This document shows, in pieces, positions 10,303-21,658 of a DNA stretch of 64,000 nt. The stretch covers positions 23,033,501 through 23,097,500 of the forward strand of contig CP136896.1 in NCBI GenBank assembly GCA_034359265.1. The letters run 5' to 3'. A program made the translations under genes and the position numbers. Below the pieces are notes generated by a model. The model saw nothing but the letters and a program-made list of their open reading frames with translations. It was not told the origin of the DNA and searched no databases. Position 1 is the first letter of the stretch. Every line of letters begins with the position of its first letter. The stretch comes from Canna indica (Eukaryota; Streptophyta; Magnoliopsida; Zingiberales; Cannaceae).

Positions 10303-11898
10303 TGTTGGCCTAAGATTTTCTATCTTTGTCTTAATCTCGGTTTTGACGATAACAAATATGGTACTAATGTTTCATTGAGAAATCATTCAGGTCCCAAGCC
10401 GGTTAGCGCTCGACGTCCCCGATCGGAAAAATTGAAGAAATCAGAGAAATTGGCAAGGACGCTAGTCGACGCTCGGGATTCTTCGGGAAGTTATAGTTTA
10501 GGTTTAGGGTGTCTAGAATGTGTTGTAAATCCTCATGATGATGCATAAAAACCCAAAAACCAAACCCGGACCCCAAAACATAAAAACTCGAAAATCGCTC
10601 TGAAATTCACTAAGCCTAGGAAGCTCCTTGGAGGGCTATATGACCTAGACATTTTCTTGTCACAAAAAATAGCGGTAATTGTTCCTTGGGTAAAAACTAG
10701 ATAATGATATATTTTTAAGGAATTTTTGGAAGCCTTTAGCATACCCATATTTGACCCGGGAGATTAGAAAATTTCCATTTTCCGGATATTTGTACTAGAC
10801 CCCAAAAACTAGATTTTGATTCTTAAGGATTTTGATTTTTTAGATATTTTTATTGAATCCAAATGGGGGGTAATCCTTATATAACATTTATGATTTAAAG
10901 TTAACTTAGCGAAGACGGAACCAGAAACAAGCAAACAAGCAAAACAAACCAAGCAGAGCAGTCTGCCCTGCCCAAGTTCGATCGCCCGACTGGTCGATCG
11001 GCGGCATTTTGGTTGACCGACTGATCGAACGAACATTGCCCAAAAATGGCAGATTGCCTTCGGTCATTCGGTCAGTCGACTGACGATCGACCGGACAAGC
11101 GACGGGTGGGCTGTAATGGGCAAAAAATCGCCCATTGAGAAGAGAGAGCTCTCTCTTCTCTTCATGGCTTATAAATAGGAAGCCATGAGAACCTTCCTTG
11201 ATGATGTTGATCACCTCTAACCTCCTTGAGCCATCTTTTGATCAATTCTTAACCTTCATTGAGTCAATCTTGTGAAAACCCTAGCTTGAGCCAAAAACCT
11301 TGATCTTGCCTTCATTCCTTCATTGATTAACCATCAAAGGCATCAAGATGAAGCTAGGAATCTTGTTTTGGAGCTAAGTATTTTATTGTTTGATTTATTG
11401 CTCCATTTAGTGTTGTATTTTCTTATTTATTTCTTTGTATTTGAGTTTGTGTAAGACCTAGAGTGCGGGTCTTGAAATTGGGTGGTAACTTTGGTGTTTA
11501 AGATTTAAATCCACCGGTGTAAACATAGTTTGCTAGGATTAGTTCTTGTTGTCCTTAGGATTGAGGTGGGAGAGTGCTCTCGGTAGGCAGGCGGAGACTC
11601 TCCGGTGAAAACGTCCTCGTTATAAAGGAAACAAGATAATCTAGTAAAGCTAGTTTGGAAATCCTAAGTGGGGTGCTTAGGTAGTGGAGTATGCATTGGG
11701 GTCAAACCACTATAAATAATTGTGTTTGCATTTATTCTACTTGTGTTTATTTCATTATTGTATTTACTTTTCTTCCGCTTGCTACTCAACTTTCAATTTT
11801 CCTAAGTAACCAAAGAAAAGATTAAAATCGAATTTAGGTAAAAAGATTAGTAAACACACTATTCACACCCCCCCTCTAGTGTGGCCATTTCACCAATA
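10303..11898 (+). mobile_element. 3' LTR of copia family C
   Basis: Starts TGTTGGCCTAAGATTTTC after the polypurine tract and ends near CCATTTCACCAATA, where the usual CA end appears changed to TA. It contains the landmarks shared by all family C LTRs: ATAACAAATATGG, CCTAGGAAGCTCCTTGG, a TCGA/GATC-rich tract (about 10975-11100), a TATA box at 11170 and the CACTAGAGG-type end (seen reversed in minus copies). LINE sequence begins right after it. Confidence 0.85.
11170..11178 (+). promoter_or_regulatory. TATA box of LTR C
   Basis: TATAAATAG in the U3/R region of the copia LTR, conserved in the copies at 39380 (plus), 6550 (minus) and 57651 (minus). It lies just downstream of the palindrome-rich tract. 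Confidence 0.6.
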
Positions 11899-12846
11899 AT
11901 TATAGCATGAGCGAAGTAAAGTTTCATCACAAGCATTTAAACCCATAGAAGCATCACGATGTTCAAGAGTATAAATCTTACCAGTAACCTCAGTAAACAA
12001 GATTTCAAGCCTACCAAGGTGGGTTTTGTTCCAAGCGAAAAGGGCATGACGGGTAAATTTCAAAGTTGTTGTAAATTTTTGGTTAAAATTGAGGCTATCG
12101 GGCATCTCATTCCAAGCACGGGAAACAACATCATTGCATTCAGGATACTCGGTCCAAAAATTTTGAAATTTGAAAAGATTGCTATGATTTTCAGTATGCG
12201 CAAAAATGAAGAGCAGGGGACAGTGGTCCGAAATACCACTGGTCAAATGTTTTACAGAGTCTTTATCATAAAAATGAATACGATTTGGTGCTTGCCGATT
12301 GTTACACCAAGTGAAAGGAACACCTGAAAACCCCAAATCAACAATGCCTAAATTATGTACAAATTCGCGAAAATCCAAAATCGGATTGCTTAAATGGAAG
12401 GGAAGACCTCCTTTTTTATCTGAATCACTCAAATAGCAATTGAAATCGCCGCAAAGGAGCCACGGGTAGCTCAAAAAATCAAAAGAGTAAAAACTATTCC
12501 AAAAATTATTTCTAATAGCCGGATTGGTGCTAGCATATATATTAGTAATTAAGAATGGTTCATGCTTTTCCATACCAACGATAGCAGAAATGCATTGAGG
12601 TTGAGCAGACAAAACCTTTACTTGGATGATGGAGGAATCCCAGGCGAGAATCAAACCTCTAGAGGCCCCATTCGAAGATTGGGAAACCCCCGTCCAGCGA
12701 CAACCAAGGAATTTAATGAGTCGGGATACCCGAATATCATCCCGTAGGCCAAAAAAGTTAACAAAAAATTTCCTAATTAACAAGAGAATGTGATCCTTTA
12801 CCACACGGCGCCAAGGCCCCCTAGTGTTTCAAGAGATGCAGATCAT
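11899..12846 (-). pseudogene. LINE ORF2, endonuclease domain only
   Basis: The minus strand encodes an endonuclease/exonuclease/phosphatase-fold domain of a plant L1-type LINE. Visible motifs are ISxNTRG near the start, ITNIYAS, LLCGDFN (active-site loop), GVPFTWCNN and ISDHCPLLF (SDH catalytic motif). The start codon is at 12846, overlapping the ORF1 stop as ATGA. Codon 6 is TGA where these proteins have Trp (TGG to TGA). The N-terminal LQETK-like motif is not recognisable. The frame runs into the copia LTR end at about 11898, so the reverse transcriptase is missing. The endonuclease normally nicks the target for reverse transcription; this copy is dead. Confidence 0.85.
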
Positions 12847-14850
12847 ATTGGGATGATGGCGAGGGAACTGGAGGCAGGTGCCGAGGAGTCATCATCCATG
12901 TCGGATGGGGGGACTAAGGACAGAGGCGCTTGGGATGCTTCTGTGCCATAGAGGCTTCGGAGCACGTTGGGGGGAGGGGGGGTGCGGCTAACAGGAACCA
13001 GGGCGTTGGAAGGAGGTGGCGCTGAGAAAGATAATGCGAGTTCATCGGGGATCTGAGCCAGAGAGCGAGAGGGAGGAGCATCAGAGAGAAGAAGGGGGTT
13101 AGGCGAAGGAGGTAAGGCGAGAGATGAGGGTGGAGTATTTTGAAGAGGGGGATTAGGGGGTGCGTGCGGCAAAGGAGTGGGCGAGACCCGAGGGGGGAAG
13201 GCACGTGAGTCTGACGGGGCACATGGAGGGGGTAGGCAAATGGATGGCGCGACAGTCGGAGTTGGGCGAGTGACAAGCGAGGCATAGATATGCACGTCAA
13301 ATGAGGCGATACGCGTATCCAAGGGCAAAGGTTTGGAGCCACGTGGCAAAGCAGGGGACGTGCCACGAGGTGAAACAGACGAGAGGGAAGGGGAGGCGTT
13401 CGGCGGGGGGTCATAATGATGCATGGGGGCATTAAAAGACATGTCAGGGGCAGTCGTCTCTGCACTAGGCCTAATAGATCCCATATTTGCATTGTCTACT
13501 GAGCCGACAGAGGGGGTACGTGGGACAAAACGTTCAGGATGACAGGAGGAGGCACGTAGAGGGCCTTCATTGGCTGGACGAGGGTGCAATGGATCCCTCG
13601 TAGCCGTTGGGTGCTCGTGACCGGCACGTGAGGGAGTCCGCCCGTGTGGGCGCCCATGCAAGTGGGTTTGCGAGGTTGGGCCTTGGCGCTGGTTGCGCCT
13701 GCGGGTGACTTGCACCTAAGACCCGTAGGTTCGGGCCGAGGAAAGCTGGGGTGGTAGGGAAGGAGCAGGGGAAGCCGGAAGATCGTCGGCAATGTTGAGA
13801 TCGGGGATGGGAGTGGATTGGGGGGCGGTGTGAGGATTGGAGTCAACATGCATGGTGGAGGGGGTATCAGGTCGAGGGGGAACACCAAGGGTAACAGAGG
13901 CACTCGGTGATTGAGGGACCTTCACCAGAGATGGAGGATGAGGAACTGTGGTGCAGTACACCTCACGATGGCCAATTCGACCACAAGCATAGCATACCGA
14001 GGGTAAGTTCTCATAGGCGATGGGCTGGAAAAACTCTTTATCCGGCTCCCCAACCCAGAGTGCCTGCCGGAGGGGGAGGGAGAGGTTTATTTCCACACAC
14101 ACCCGCACATACCGCCCGCGTTCGAAAGAGAAAGAGCGCTGGTCGATTGCAAGAACCTTACTAAGCGAGGCAGCGATTAAAGCCACAAAATCGGGATTCC
14201 AAAGTTCGACCGGCAAACCAAGAAGGCTAATCCATATCGGGGCGGAGGAAAAAATCTCATTCGATGGTCGAAAAAGCGGCCGCCAAGGGATAATGCGGAT
14301 AACATTACCACGTAAAGAGTAAGGTCCTCCGTTGAGAACGTCAGTGCAAGAAGTCATATCGCGAAATCGAAACACGAAAAATCCCTCTTCCAGGTCGAGG
14401 GCAGAAATGAAATCGGAATCACAGAAACAACATTTCGCCCAAGCAACGACCACCGACAACAGCGGTGGTTTACCAAAAAAACTTGCCTATCAAGCTGTTC
14501 TCCTATGGTTCACTCCACGAACGCAACTGTTGCGGCGTGAAGTGGACCTTGTTGGAGGTATGCGAGTGCAGGTTAGAAAGAGTAGGGTTAGATAATACCT
14601 CTGGAGTTGCGGATCGATCTCCGCAGAGAAGCTGTGCCCATGAGATGGGTGCAGGGGAGTGAGATCTTTGTGTCGAAGAGGGCAGATGCTTACCACGCGA
14701 GGGAGAGCGCGTCGATGGAGGGGGTTCACGAGCTGGAGGCATAGGAGGCGGCTCTCCATCAGGGGGGTTAGGGTCAGCCAAGGAAGAAGGAGCAGAGGAG
14801 GGGGAGATGGTAGCGCCAGCAGAGGAGGAAAAGGACGCAGGCGCACTCAT
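12843..14850 (-). pseudogene. LINE ORF1 (DUF4283 / CCHC), broken
   Basis: The likely start is at 14850 (MSAPASFSSSAG, Pro/Ser-rich). A frameshift near 14470-14510 leads into the DUF4283-type domain (14459-14020: FVFRFRD, LNGGPYSLRG, IPWRPLF, PIWISLLGLPVELW). It is followed by a CCHC knuckle, CYACGRIGHREVYC. An in-frame TAG at 13716-13718 separates this from a very Pro-rich C-terminal part ending at 12843. ORF1 proteins of this kind bind element RNA. The 5' end of the LINE is present while the 3' half is lost, the opposite of usual 5' truncation, so a later rearrangement at 11898 is likely. Confidence 0.85.
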
Positions 14851-15893
14851 GGTCCTCTCCCAAAGCCCTCTCTATTTCGGTATATAATGCGACACAAATT
14901 GTATTGTTATTATTGAGGGCACATATGGTAAGTGTACATTAAAAATTTAATATTGTAATTCATATATTTCAAATTGTGGTATTATTATCTGTTTAAATAG
15001 AGATGGGTAAAAGAAATAATTAATAAATCAAATAATAGGGATATATATAATTCATGTGGAGCTGATGACTGTGACTATAGCTTCAGTTTGCACACTCAAA
15101 ATTGGCAGCTCACTCTCCTTTAGAATGAATCTCAGGTGTCAAAAGATAAAACTATATATTTCATATGTTATTCTCGTGTTTTTTTTACTCATATCTGGTC
15201 CCGTGGAGGCTCTTTAGTTGATACACCATTAGGTTAATCTACGATGGAATAGTCATCAGATATTTATGTCTCATTTGTTTGACATGAAAAATAACTTCTT
15301 GCACAAAGTTGAACTTCTCATGAATTAACTTTTCAAATAAATTTTTCGAAAAGTAGCAAAAGCAATGTACTATATATGTGGTTGACAAAAAGTTAACTCA
15401 TAAGAAGTTTCCACAACATGCCAATTGTGAGTAGCATAGATGGTAACAACATCTTGTACGTTGTCTAGAGGTTGGGGGTTCAAATCCTAGTATGATCACA
15501 TATTGTGACTTTTTATCTTTGTTTTAAAAAAAAAATCCACAACATATTCTATAATACTTATTCCGTGAGACCATTTTAATGGAAAATATAGGTGTTAGAA
15601 TTCTAATCGTGACTTCTATAAATGGGTCTGAATCGGAGTCAAACATTTATGGAGAAACAATGTGGATACCAACACCTATAACATGTCGGCATCCAAATAT
15701 AAAATTGATATCCAAATATTGACACGTGTCGGCATTTGAATTCGGACACTTATAACATATGTCAGAATTAGAATTCCTACTCTTTTAAATGTCATAATAT
15801 AAAATTATAACATGATTATAATATATAATATTATAATAAAAATAATATAAAATTATAATATAATAATATAAAAAATATTATTTGTATTTTATA
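14851..15893. other. AT-rich intergenic DNA
   Basis: Outside the SINE-like segment at 15421-15545 I see no gene. The stretch 15600-15780 contains repeated phrases (CGGCATCCAAATAT, GACACGTGTCGGCATTTG) and 15780-15893 is nearly pure A/T. Confidence 0.5.
15421..15545 (+). repeat. Possible tRNA-derived SINE fragment
   Basis: A Pol III A-box-like sequence TAGCATAGATGG (15432-15443) is followed after 33 bases by a near-perfect B box, GGTTCAAATCC (15477-15487). A T-rich then A-rich tail ends near 15535. No clear tRNA cloverleaf or target duplication was found, so it is a candidate only. Confidence 0.45.
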
Positions 15894-18810
15894 TGGTAAA
15901 TTACACGGAACCCCCCTCGACTATAGTCGATGTGCGCAAAGACTACATAAACTACCAAGTGTGCACAATACCCCCCGCGATTACACTTTTCTTCAAATAA
16001 CTCTCCTCCGTTAGCCTATCTGTTAGTAACCTAACGGTAAAACTTCCACGTGCGCATGGTGGTGGAGGAAGAGGAGGAGGAGGAGGAGAAGGAGAAGGAG
16101 GTGGTGGTGGAGGAGGCGGCGGTGGAGTTTTGTAAGACCCGAAAAAATTTCCTAATATAAAAATCTATTTTAGTGCAACACGCCGGACCCGGGGTTAGTC
16201 GAGTGGAGCCTCGGAATCGTCTCGAGTAGAAGGTATGACTCGACTAATGATGTATGAAGTTAAATTGGTTTAATGACTCTTTTCTTTTTTGTATTTGTAC
16301 CTTAATTGAATTAAGATCGACTAGTGTTACGGATAGAGTCGGAACCCATGTCGAACTCCGGTTGAGTCGAGTCAGTGTTAAGTTGTGAGGGCAATTAAGG
16401 CATGTTAGATGAGGGAATAAAATCCCTCATCATAGCTACTGTGCGGCTCATCTAGGAGCCGCACAAAGCAGCGCATAGGGAGAGGGGGAGAAGGAGCAAG
16501 GAGGAGAGATATTGGTCGATCCGGAGATCGCGTCGTCGCCGGAAGATTCGAGATCGCCAATGTCCGATCCTTCATCTTCTCAAGCAAAAGTGAGTGGTTA
16601 ACATGTTTTTGAAGGGAGGCGGGTGGCCGACCTTATGGATCTTGAAATCAGGTTTCTCCGTGAGTTGTTTTGCCGATCGACGTGTTCTTTCGTATTGGAA
16701 CTTAATCGATTTGTGTACCTGTGAATTCGTACTTTCAAATCATGATTTTCTTGCTTCTATATTGTAGATCTTCTCACTATATTGTAGATCGTGATTTTCT
16801 TGAGTCGAGGAAAAAGGGGAAAGGTCATGCCGAAATTTTTCTCAATTTCCTCGCTCGTCTTGCAACTTGTAGATCGCTTTATGTTCGTTATATGTTGGAT
16901 CATTGTGTTGATACTTGTGTTGTTGTCGCAACAGTTCACCTCCCTTAGAGTGCTCGGCCGAGCAGGATGTTACCTTGCTTGAGTCGGCCGAGCAATGGAG
17001 GGGAAAACTCGGGGCTGTCGGATCTATACGCTGGATTTCATGTTACGTCGTTTTGAATTCCTACTTACATGCTTAGTGTTAGGTTCAAATTATATTATAT
17101 GATTGTTGTCCATCTTGAGAATTGATAGCAACTGTAGATCTATATTCTAACGATTATGGAAATGTTCTTGCTAATGCATATATGGACATGATGGTTATGG
17201 TACATGTATCAAAGGAAAGGTTTCATTGAATATTAGATATCATGTTTAATTGTTGCTATGTTTATTACATGTTCCTTATTGGTTTAAACCATGAAATGTT
17301 TCATTAATTGTTTAAATTCTTTATTTTTGAATCATGTGGCTATACACAACATGTGACGTGAAGTAATTCATCTATAGCTTATATGCTGTCCCGTTTTGTT
17401 ATTGGGTACATTTTCAAGTTTATGACATGTATTTCACATTAGCAAGGATAGTATATGACGCTAGATGATTAACATGAAAAATCTGAGGTGTGTGCTATTT
17501 ATGGAAACTCAAAGGTAGACTAGTTAGGTTTTACACCTAAGAAATAATTAGCGAGCAATAGTGCACGCATGTTTTGACCCGAAAATGAAGGGCTGAACAC
17601 GGGTGCGTGGATGCTCGGGATTTTAAACAAGGAAGCTCTAGGACACTTGCTTGTGTGATGTGTTTGTGATGGTCTGCCGAGATGCCTGAGTAGTCGGAAT
17701 GATGAATGCATGACTCGGCCAGTGATTGGGTCTTGAGATATCACCAGCGGGCCCACTAGGTGTCAGACCCCAATTGGGTGGGACTAGCTATCCCTACCCC
17801 AGACGATGTTCAGAGAGTAGTAGACCATCCTAGTCGATGGCCCGGGATTTCTTGACTTCATCTTGATATGGTGTGGCCCGAGCGGCCAGTGTGATTCTAC
17901 CTTGTATGGTAGGGCCGGGTATAGCCAAAATTTCTAGACCATAAGTAGGCCCTAAGGGCCGAATGCCAAGTGCCTTAATTAGGCCATTATGGCGGGGTTT
18001 TCTAATATATGGTATGTACAGAACAAACCATGGGTTCGGTAGTCCTATCAAAAGTAACTTACCTCCTGACTATATGCTATGTTGTCTTATATGTTTATGC
18101 ATGCCTATTTTAGGATTATGTGGAGGTTCGGAAGAACCGCTCAGTCCCAAGTGGACTCACTGTTTGTTTCTTTTTGTTTTGCAGAGCATAATCAGTGAGT
18201 TGAGGCTTGTCGTCATGGTGCAGCTGGAGGGCAGGTGGTGGTGCCAATCTTGTAGCGGCGTCCTTTAGTCATAGTCTAGTTGTCGTGTTGTCATTTTCCT
18301 ACACTGATAGTTATGGTTTTTAAAGCTTGTAATAAACTTTGAACTTGAGATGTTCCAGTTTCTGGCGATGTTAGCTTTTCTTCTTTGATTTTGAAAAATA
18401 CATTTGTGAACTTTGAGAATTTAAATAAAATTTGCATTGTGGTTTCGTTTATTCGATGTGTTCTGGTTTTCTCGATGGTCAGTCTAGGTAGCAGGCTACA
18501 GGGTAGTATGTAGACCCTGGACAGTCACACGACCCTTAGTTGGGGTGTGACAAGTTAGGGCTAGGGGATAGGTAGAAGAAGAAGTGATGGCAGTCGGATG
18601 AGATGGAGGGTGAAAATTACTGTCACGTGACACTAGGGAGGGGGGTTCTGCACACGTGGAAGTTTTACTGTTAAGTTACTAACGAACAGACTAACGTAGG
18701 GGGGTTATTTGAACAAAAAGTGTAGTCGCGGGGGTTCTGTGCACACTTGGTAGTTTAGGTAGTCTTGCGCACATTGACTATAGTCGAGGGGGGTTCCGTA
18801 TAATTTATCA
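15894..18810. mobile_element. Mutator-like foldback MITE (split by solo LTR)
   Basis: The two ends are inverted copies of each other for about 170 bp: the left begins TGGTAAATTACACGGAACC and the right, read in reverse, TGATAAATTATACGGAACC. A perfect 9-bp target duplication, TATTTTATA, flanks it (15885-15893 and 18811-18819). Long inverted repeats with a 9-bp duplication indicate the Mutator superfamily. Without the inserted LTR the element is only about 490 bp and has no coding capacity, so it is non-autonomous. Confidence 0.9.
16131..18552 (+). mobile_element. Solo LTR, gypsy family A, plus orientation
   Basis: Starts TGTAAGACCCGAAAAAA and ends GTTGGGGTGTGACA, with no internal region. It sits inside the Mutator-like MITE. 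The flanks AGTTT and AGTTA match at four of five bases, consistent with a decayed target duplication. It is related to the LTRs at 859, 42414 and 49795. No gene inside. Confidence 0.87.
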
Positions 18811-18819
18811 TATTTTATA

Positions 18820-20100
18820 ATGTTTTTAAAAATTTATAAAAGAACAATCTAACGGTGACATTGATTGTTTGGTAATAACACTGGCATTGAAACCTGCGCA
18901 AAAAACAAGCGCCAATTTTGCTTTCTTTTTATTTTTGTTTTTTTGAAATCGGCGCTGATTTTATAAGGACAATGTTTTCTAGTTTTGTTGTAGTGATACT
19001 TCCCATGAAGTATACATCAAGTGATCAATATATTCTTATTTTGTAAATTGATAATGTTATTTTTTTCATTAGTTTATATGGACAAATTTAATTTAATTTT
19101 TAGATTAATATTTCAATATATATATATGTAAAATATATAAATTTTTCACATATAATTAATATAATATATATAGTTTATTATATATAAAAAATAATTTTTA
19201 TTCATATTAATATAAACAAACTACATGTTTTGTCCCAAAAATAAATTGGAATAAAATAAATATATTAAAAACTCATAAATAATCTAATCTCATATGACAA
19301 CATAAAGCATAAAATTGGCCTAAGGTGCAAATATGATGCTAGAATTATCTTTTTATTCAATTAAAACGTAGAAAGTGCAATTTATCTAGGTTCCCCGTAA
19401 GTAAACTAGCTACTTCTTGTGTTTTGAAGGAAATTGTACTTCCTAAAAAAATATACTTTCTACAAAGTCTTAATATACGACTATGATACAATTAATGAGA
19501 TCGATGTCTACTCAGTCAATTCCATATTACACCCATTTTGATAATATTACTTGGAGGTGGACTTATTGATGCTTCATTCTCTACCATATCAAGATATGTA
19601 TCCGAATATTTATACTGATGGAAAAGTATAAAATTAGGACATGCTAGTTAATTTTCTTTAGTGATAAACTCCTAAAAAAAGAGAGGACCACATATGGATA
19701 CAAGAAAATCATTAATTAAACTTAAGATACTCTGCTAGTTAATTTTCTTTAGTGATAAACTCCTCAAAAAAGAAACTCTTCGATATTAGGAGTCCGAGCT
19801 GGAGCCGAGATAATCTTCCAATGTTTAGAGACTAGATTTAGAGATGACATGGGGGCTTGATATGACAGCCACATAATTTTTTTTTGGGCTTAGCTAGGCA
19901 TAAGTATAAGTATGATCTCTCAAAGTTATCTCTCCTCTTGACCTTTGTATCATTTCAATCCTCTTGACCCCATGTATGAGTGATGGGGTCCATAGAAATT
20001 TTAAGTGAAAGAGCATAAGCCATAAGTTCACTTTTATTTTAAATTCAATTTTAATCATACTAAGTTCAATTTCACAGAAGATGCACTCCCAATTCATTGT
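18820..20100. other. AT-rich intergenic DNA
   Basis: No gene, transposase motif or terminal repeat recognised. Between 19670 and 19780 a short phrase (GTTAATTTTCTTTAGTGATAAACTCCT) is present twice about 100 bp apart, a small local duplication. Confidence 0.5.
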
Positions 20101-20438
20101 CAGTTATCTAGGTTAAAGATGTGTGCATAATGATGCCCCATTGGTCCACACTCAAAAGCATAGTTTACACTTGCACAGTGTTGCTTACATAGTGCATGGC
20201 TCAAGATCATGCATGTGGCCATCTTTTGCTGAACCAGATCTTGCAAATGCAAGTGGGGGCAGCATGTCAGCTTCAATCACATGCCAATGAATCATGGACC
20301 CCATCAAGCCAATCTGGCTACCTCATTAGTCTGCTTCTGCTTTGAGTTGTAGGAGCAAAAATAAAGAGGGATATCGCTGAAGCCTCTATTCTCCTTGGGA
20401 TCTGGTTCTCATGATTCACCCAACCCCTATACCCCTTC

Positions 20439-20446
20439 TATAAGTA
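20439..20446 (+). promoter_or_regulatory. TATA box of MIR396 transcript
   Basis: TATAAGTA lies 75 bp before the hairpin in a pyrimidine-rich context (CACCTCACTCC follows). The transcript would start near 20470. Plant MIR genes are Pol II genes with TATA boxes close to the stem-loop, so position and context fit. Confidence 0.6.
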
Positions 20447-20475
20447 TCCCTCTCACCTCACTCCTTTCTCAATCC

Positions 20476-20477
<2 letters not shown>

Positions 20478-20508
<31 letters not shown>
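20478..20508 (+). repeat. (AG)15 microsatellite in MIR396 5' region
   Basis: An uninterrupted AG run of 31 bases ending 6 nt before the MIR396 stem base. The stem base itself has CTCTCT/AGAGAG. Such GA runs often sit in the 5' region of plant transcripts and vary between accessions. Confidence 0.9.
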
Positions 20509-20510
<2 letters not shown>

Positions 20511-20513
20511 TGG

Positions 20514-20605
20514 CTCTCTAAGTAGTCTTCCACAGCTTTCTTGAACGGCAGTCGATCTCATCTTTCCAGTTGCAGTTCAATAAAGCTGTGGGAAATTACA
20601 GAGAG
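20514..20605 (+). ncRNA. MIR396: MIR396 precursor hairpin
   Basis: The 5' arm contains TTCCACAGCTTTCTTGAAC followed by GG (20528-20548), the miR396 mature sequence. The 3' arm contains GTTCAATAAAGCTGTGGGAA (20575-20594), its classic star strand. The arms pair with the single bulged G typical of this family and one mismatch; the stem base is CTCTCT/AGAGAG and the loop is about 25 nt. miR396 guides cleavage of growth-regulating-factor (GRF) mRNAs and limits cell proliferation in leaves and flowers. Position 20 is G, while the opposite strand keeps the A that would pair with U, so the change looks derived in this locus. A CGG end also occurs, as I recall, in some monocot miR396 members. A splice donor-like site follows at 20677. 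Confidence 0.93.
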
Positions 20606-21599
20606 AGGCCTGTGAAACAGCAATACACTGCAATTGTGAGAGGAGGTTCTTCTCTTCGCTGATCACCAAATTAAAGGTTAGTAGTCATAACTGCAGTTTA
20701 AATTACCACCTTTAAGATATATATATACATAAACATCTCACTTGATTTCACTGGTTATGAAGATATATATTTACATATTGCTGCTGTGTAATATATATGC
20801 CATGTAGACAGGTTGAGTGCCTTTTGTGTTTTTGTTGCCCTTCCTTGTTTTGTTGGGTAATGAAGTTGTACAGTGTTGGGCACCTCATCATGGAAGAAAA
20901 GTTGCTTCATGATGTGATACCAAACCAGGCTTTTTCCTCTCCCTGATCACCTTTCTCATCCCCAGTCTCCATTTAGTGATATATATTGATATAAACTTTG
21001 AGGTAACCCCTTTGAGTAAATTTAGTGTGCCAGTAAAGGCAAAAACATCATCCAAAAGTAGTCAAAAGAAGCACCTCCTGCACTTGTGAGAAGAGAATTC
21101 CACTGAGCCTTTCTTTTTACCCCTACAGTTAATTGCTGCATTTGATCTAACAAGAGCAGATGTAGTGTACCAAATCAGACATTGCTTTTGAGCATTGGAA
21201 AAGCAAAAAAGAAACTGGTACGTGATCTCCTAGATTCATTCATTGTCTTCTTACTCTTGGTCAGCCAGCTTTTGTCTGGCCTTGGAAAGACCTGACCCAT
21301 ATGAATAATCTTCAGAATTATTTTTCTTTTCTTTGCAATTGTGAGGCTTCTTTTATTCATAGCTTTTAGTTTTGAGAAGATTAATTTGTACATACAGTCT
21401 AGCATGCATATACATATAGGCTATATATATGTTTTGTGTTTAAGAAGGTATAATTATGCATGAAAGTCCTAACAACAACTTAAAGTATAACATTATCATC
21501 AAGACTATAAGTATTATTATCAATCATCATTGTGCCGGCCCAAATGATAAAAATATATCAGTAACTAAAACATTAGTTGGAAAGACATTCGCGCCCACT
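20606..21599 (+). other. MIR396 downstream region and intergenic DNA
   Basis: A possible 5' splice site (AAAG/GTTAGT) at 20676-20677 suggests that the primary MIR396 transcript is spliced, as in other plants. Beyond it the sequence is AT-rich and shows no open frame of note or known repeat. Confidence 0.4.
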
Positions 21600-21658
21600 C
21601 AAGAGGGCAGTGGCGGATCCAGAAAAATTTATTAGTGGGGGCAAATCAATACAAAATT

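Noticed and set aside
12914..13492. Alternative 192-codon frame on the minus strand in LINE ORF1
   Set aside because: It is a shifted reading of the Pro-rich ORF1 tail; the frame with continuity to the CCHC knuckle is the real one.
15477..15487. tRNA gene at the B-box match
   Set aside because: No acceptor stem or anticodon arm can be folded around the A and B boxes; a SINE remnant fits better.
16060..16130. GGA/GGT-rich run as a Gly-rich coding exon
   Set aside because: It is a simple repeat inside the Mutator-like MITE, next to the LTR insertion.
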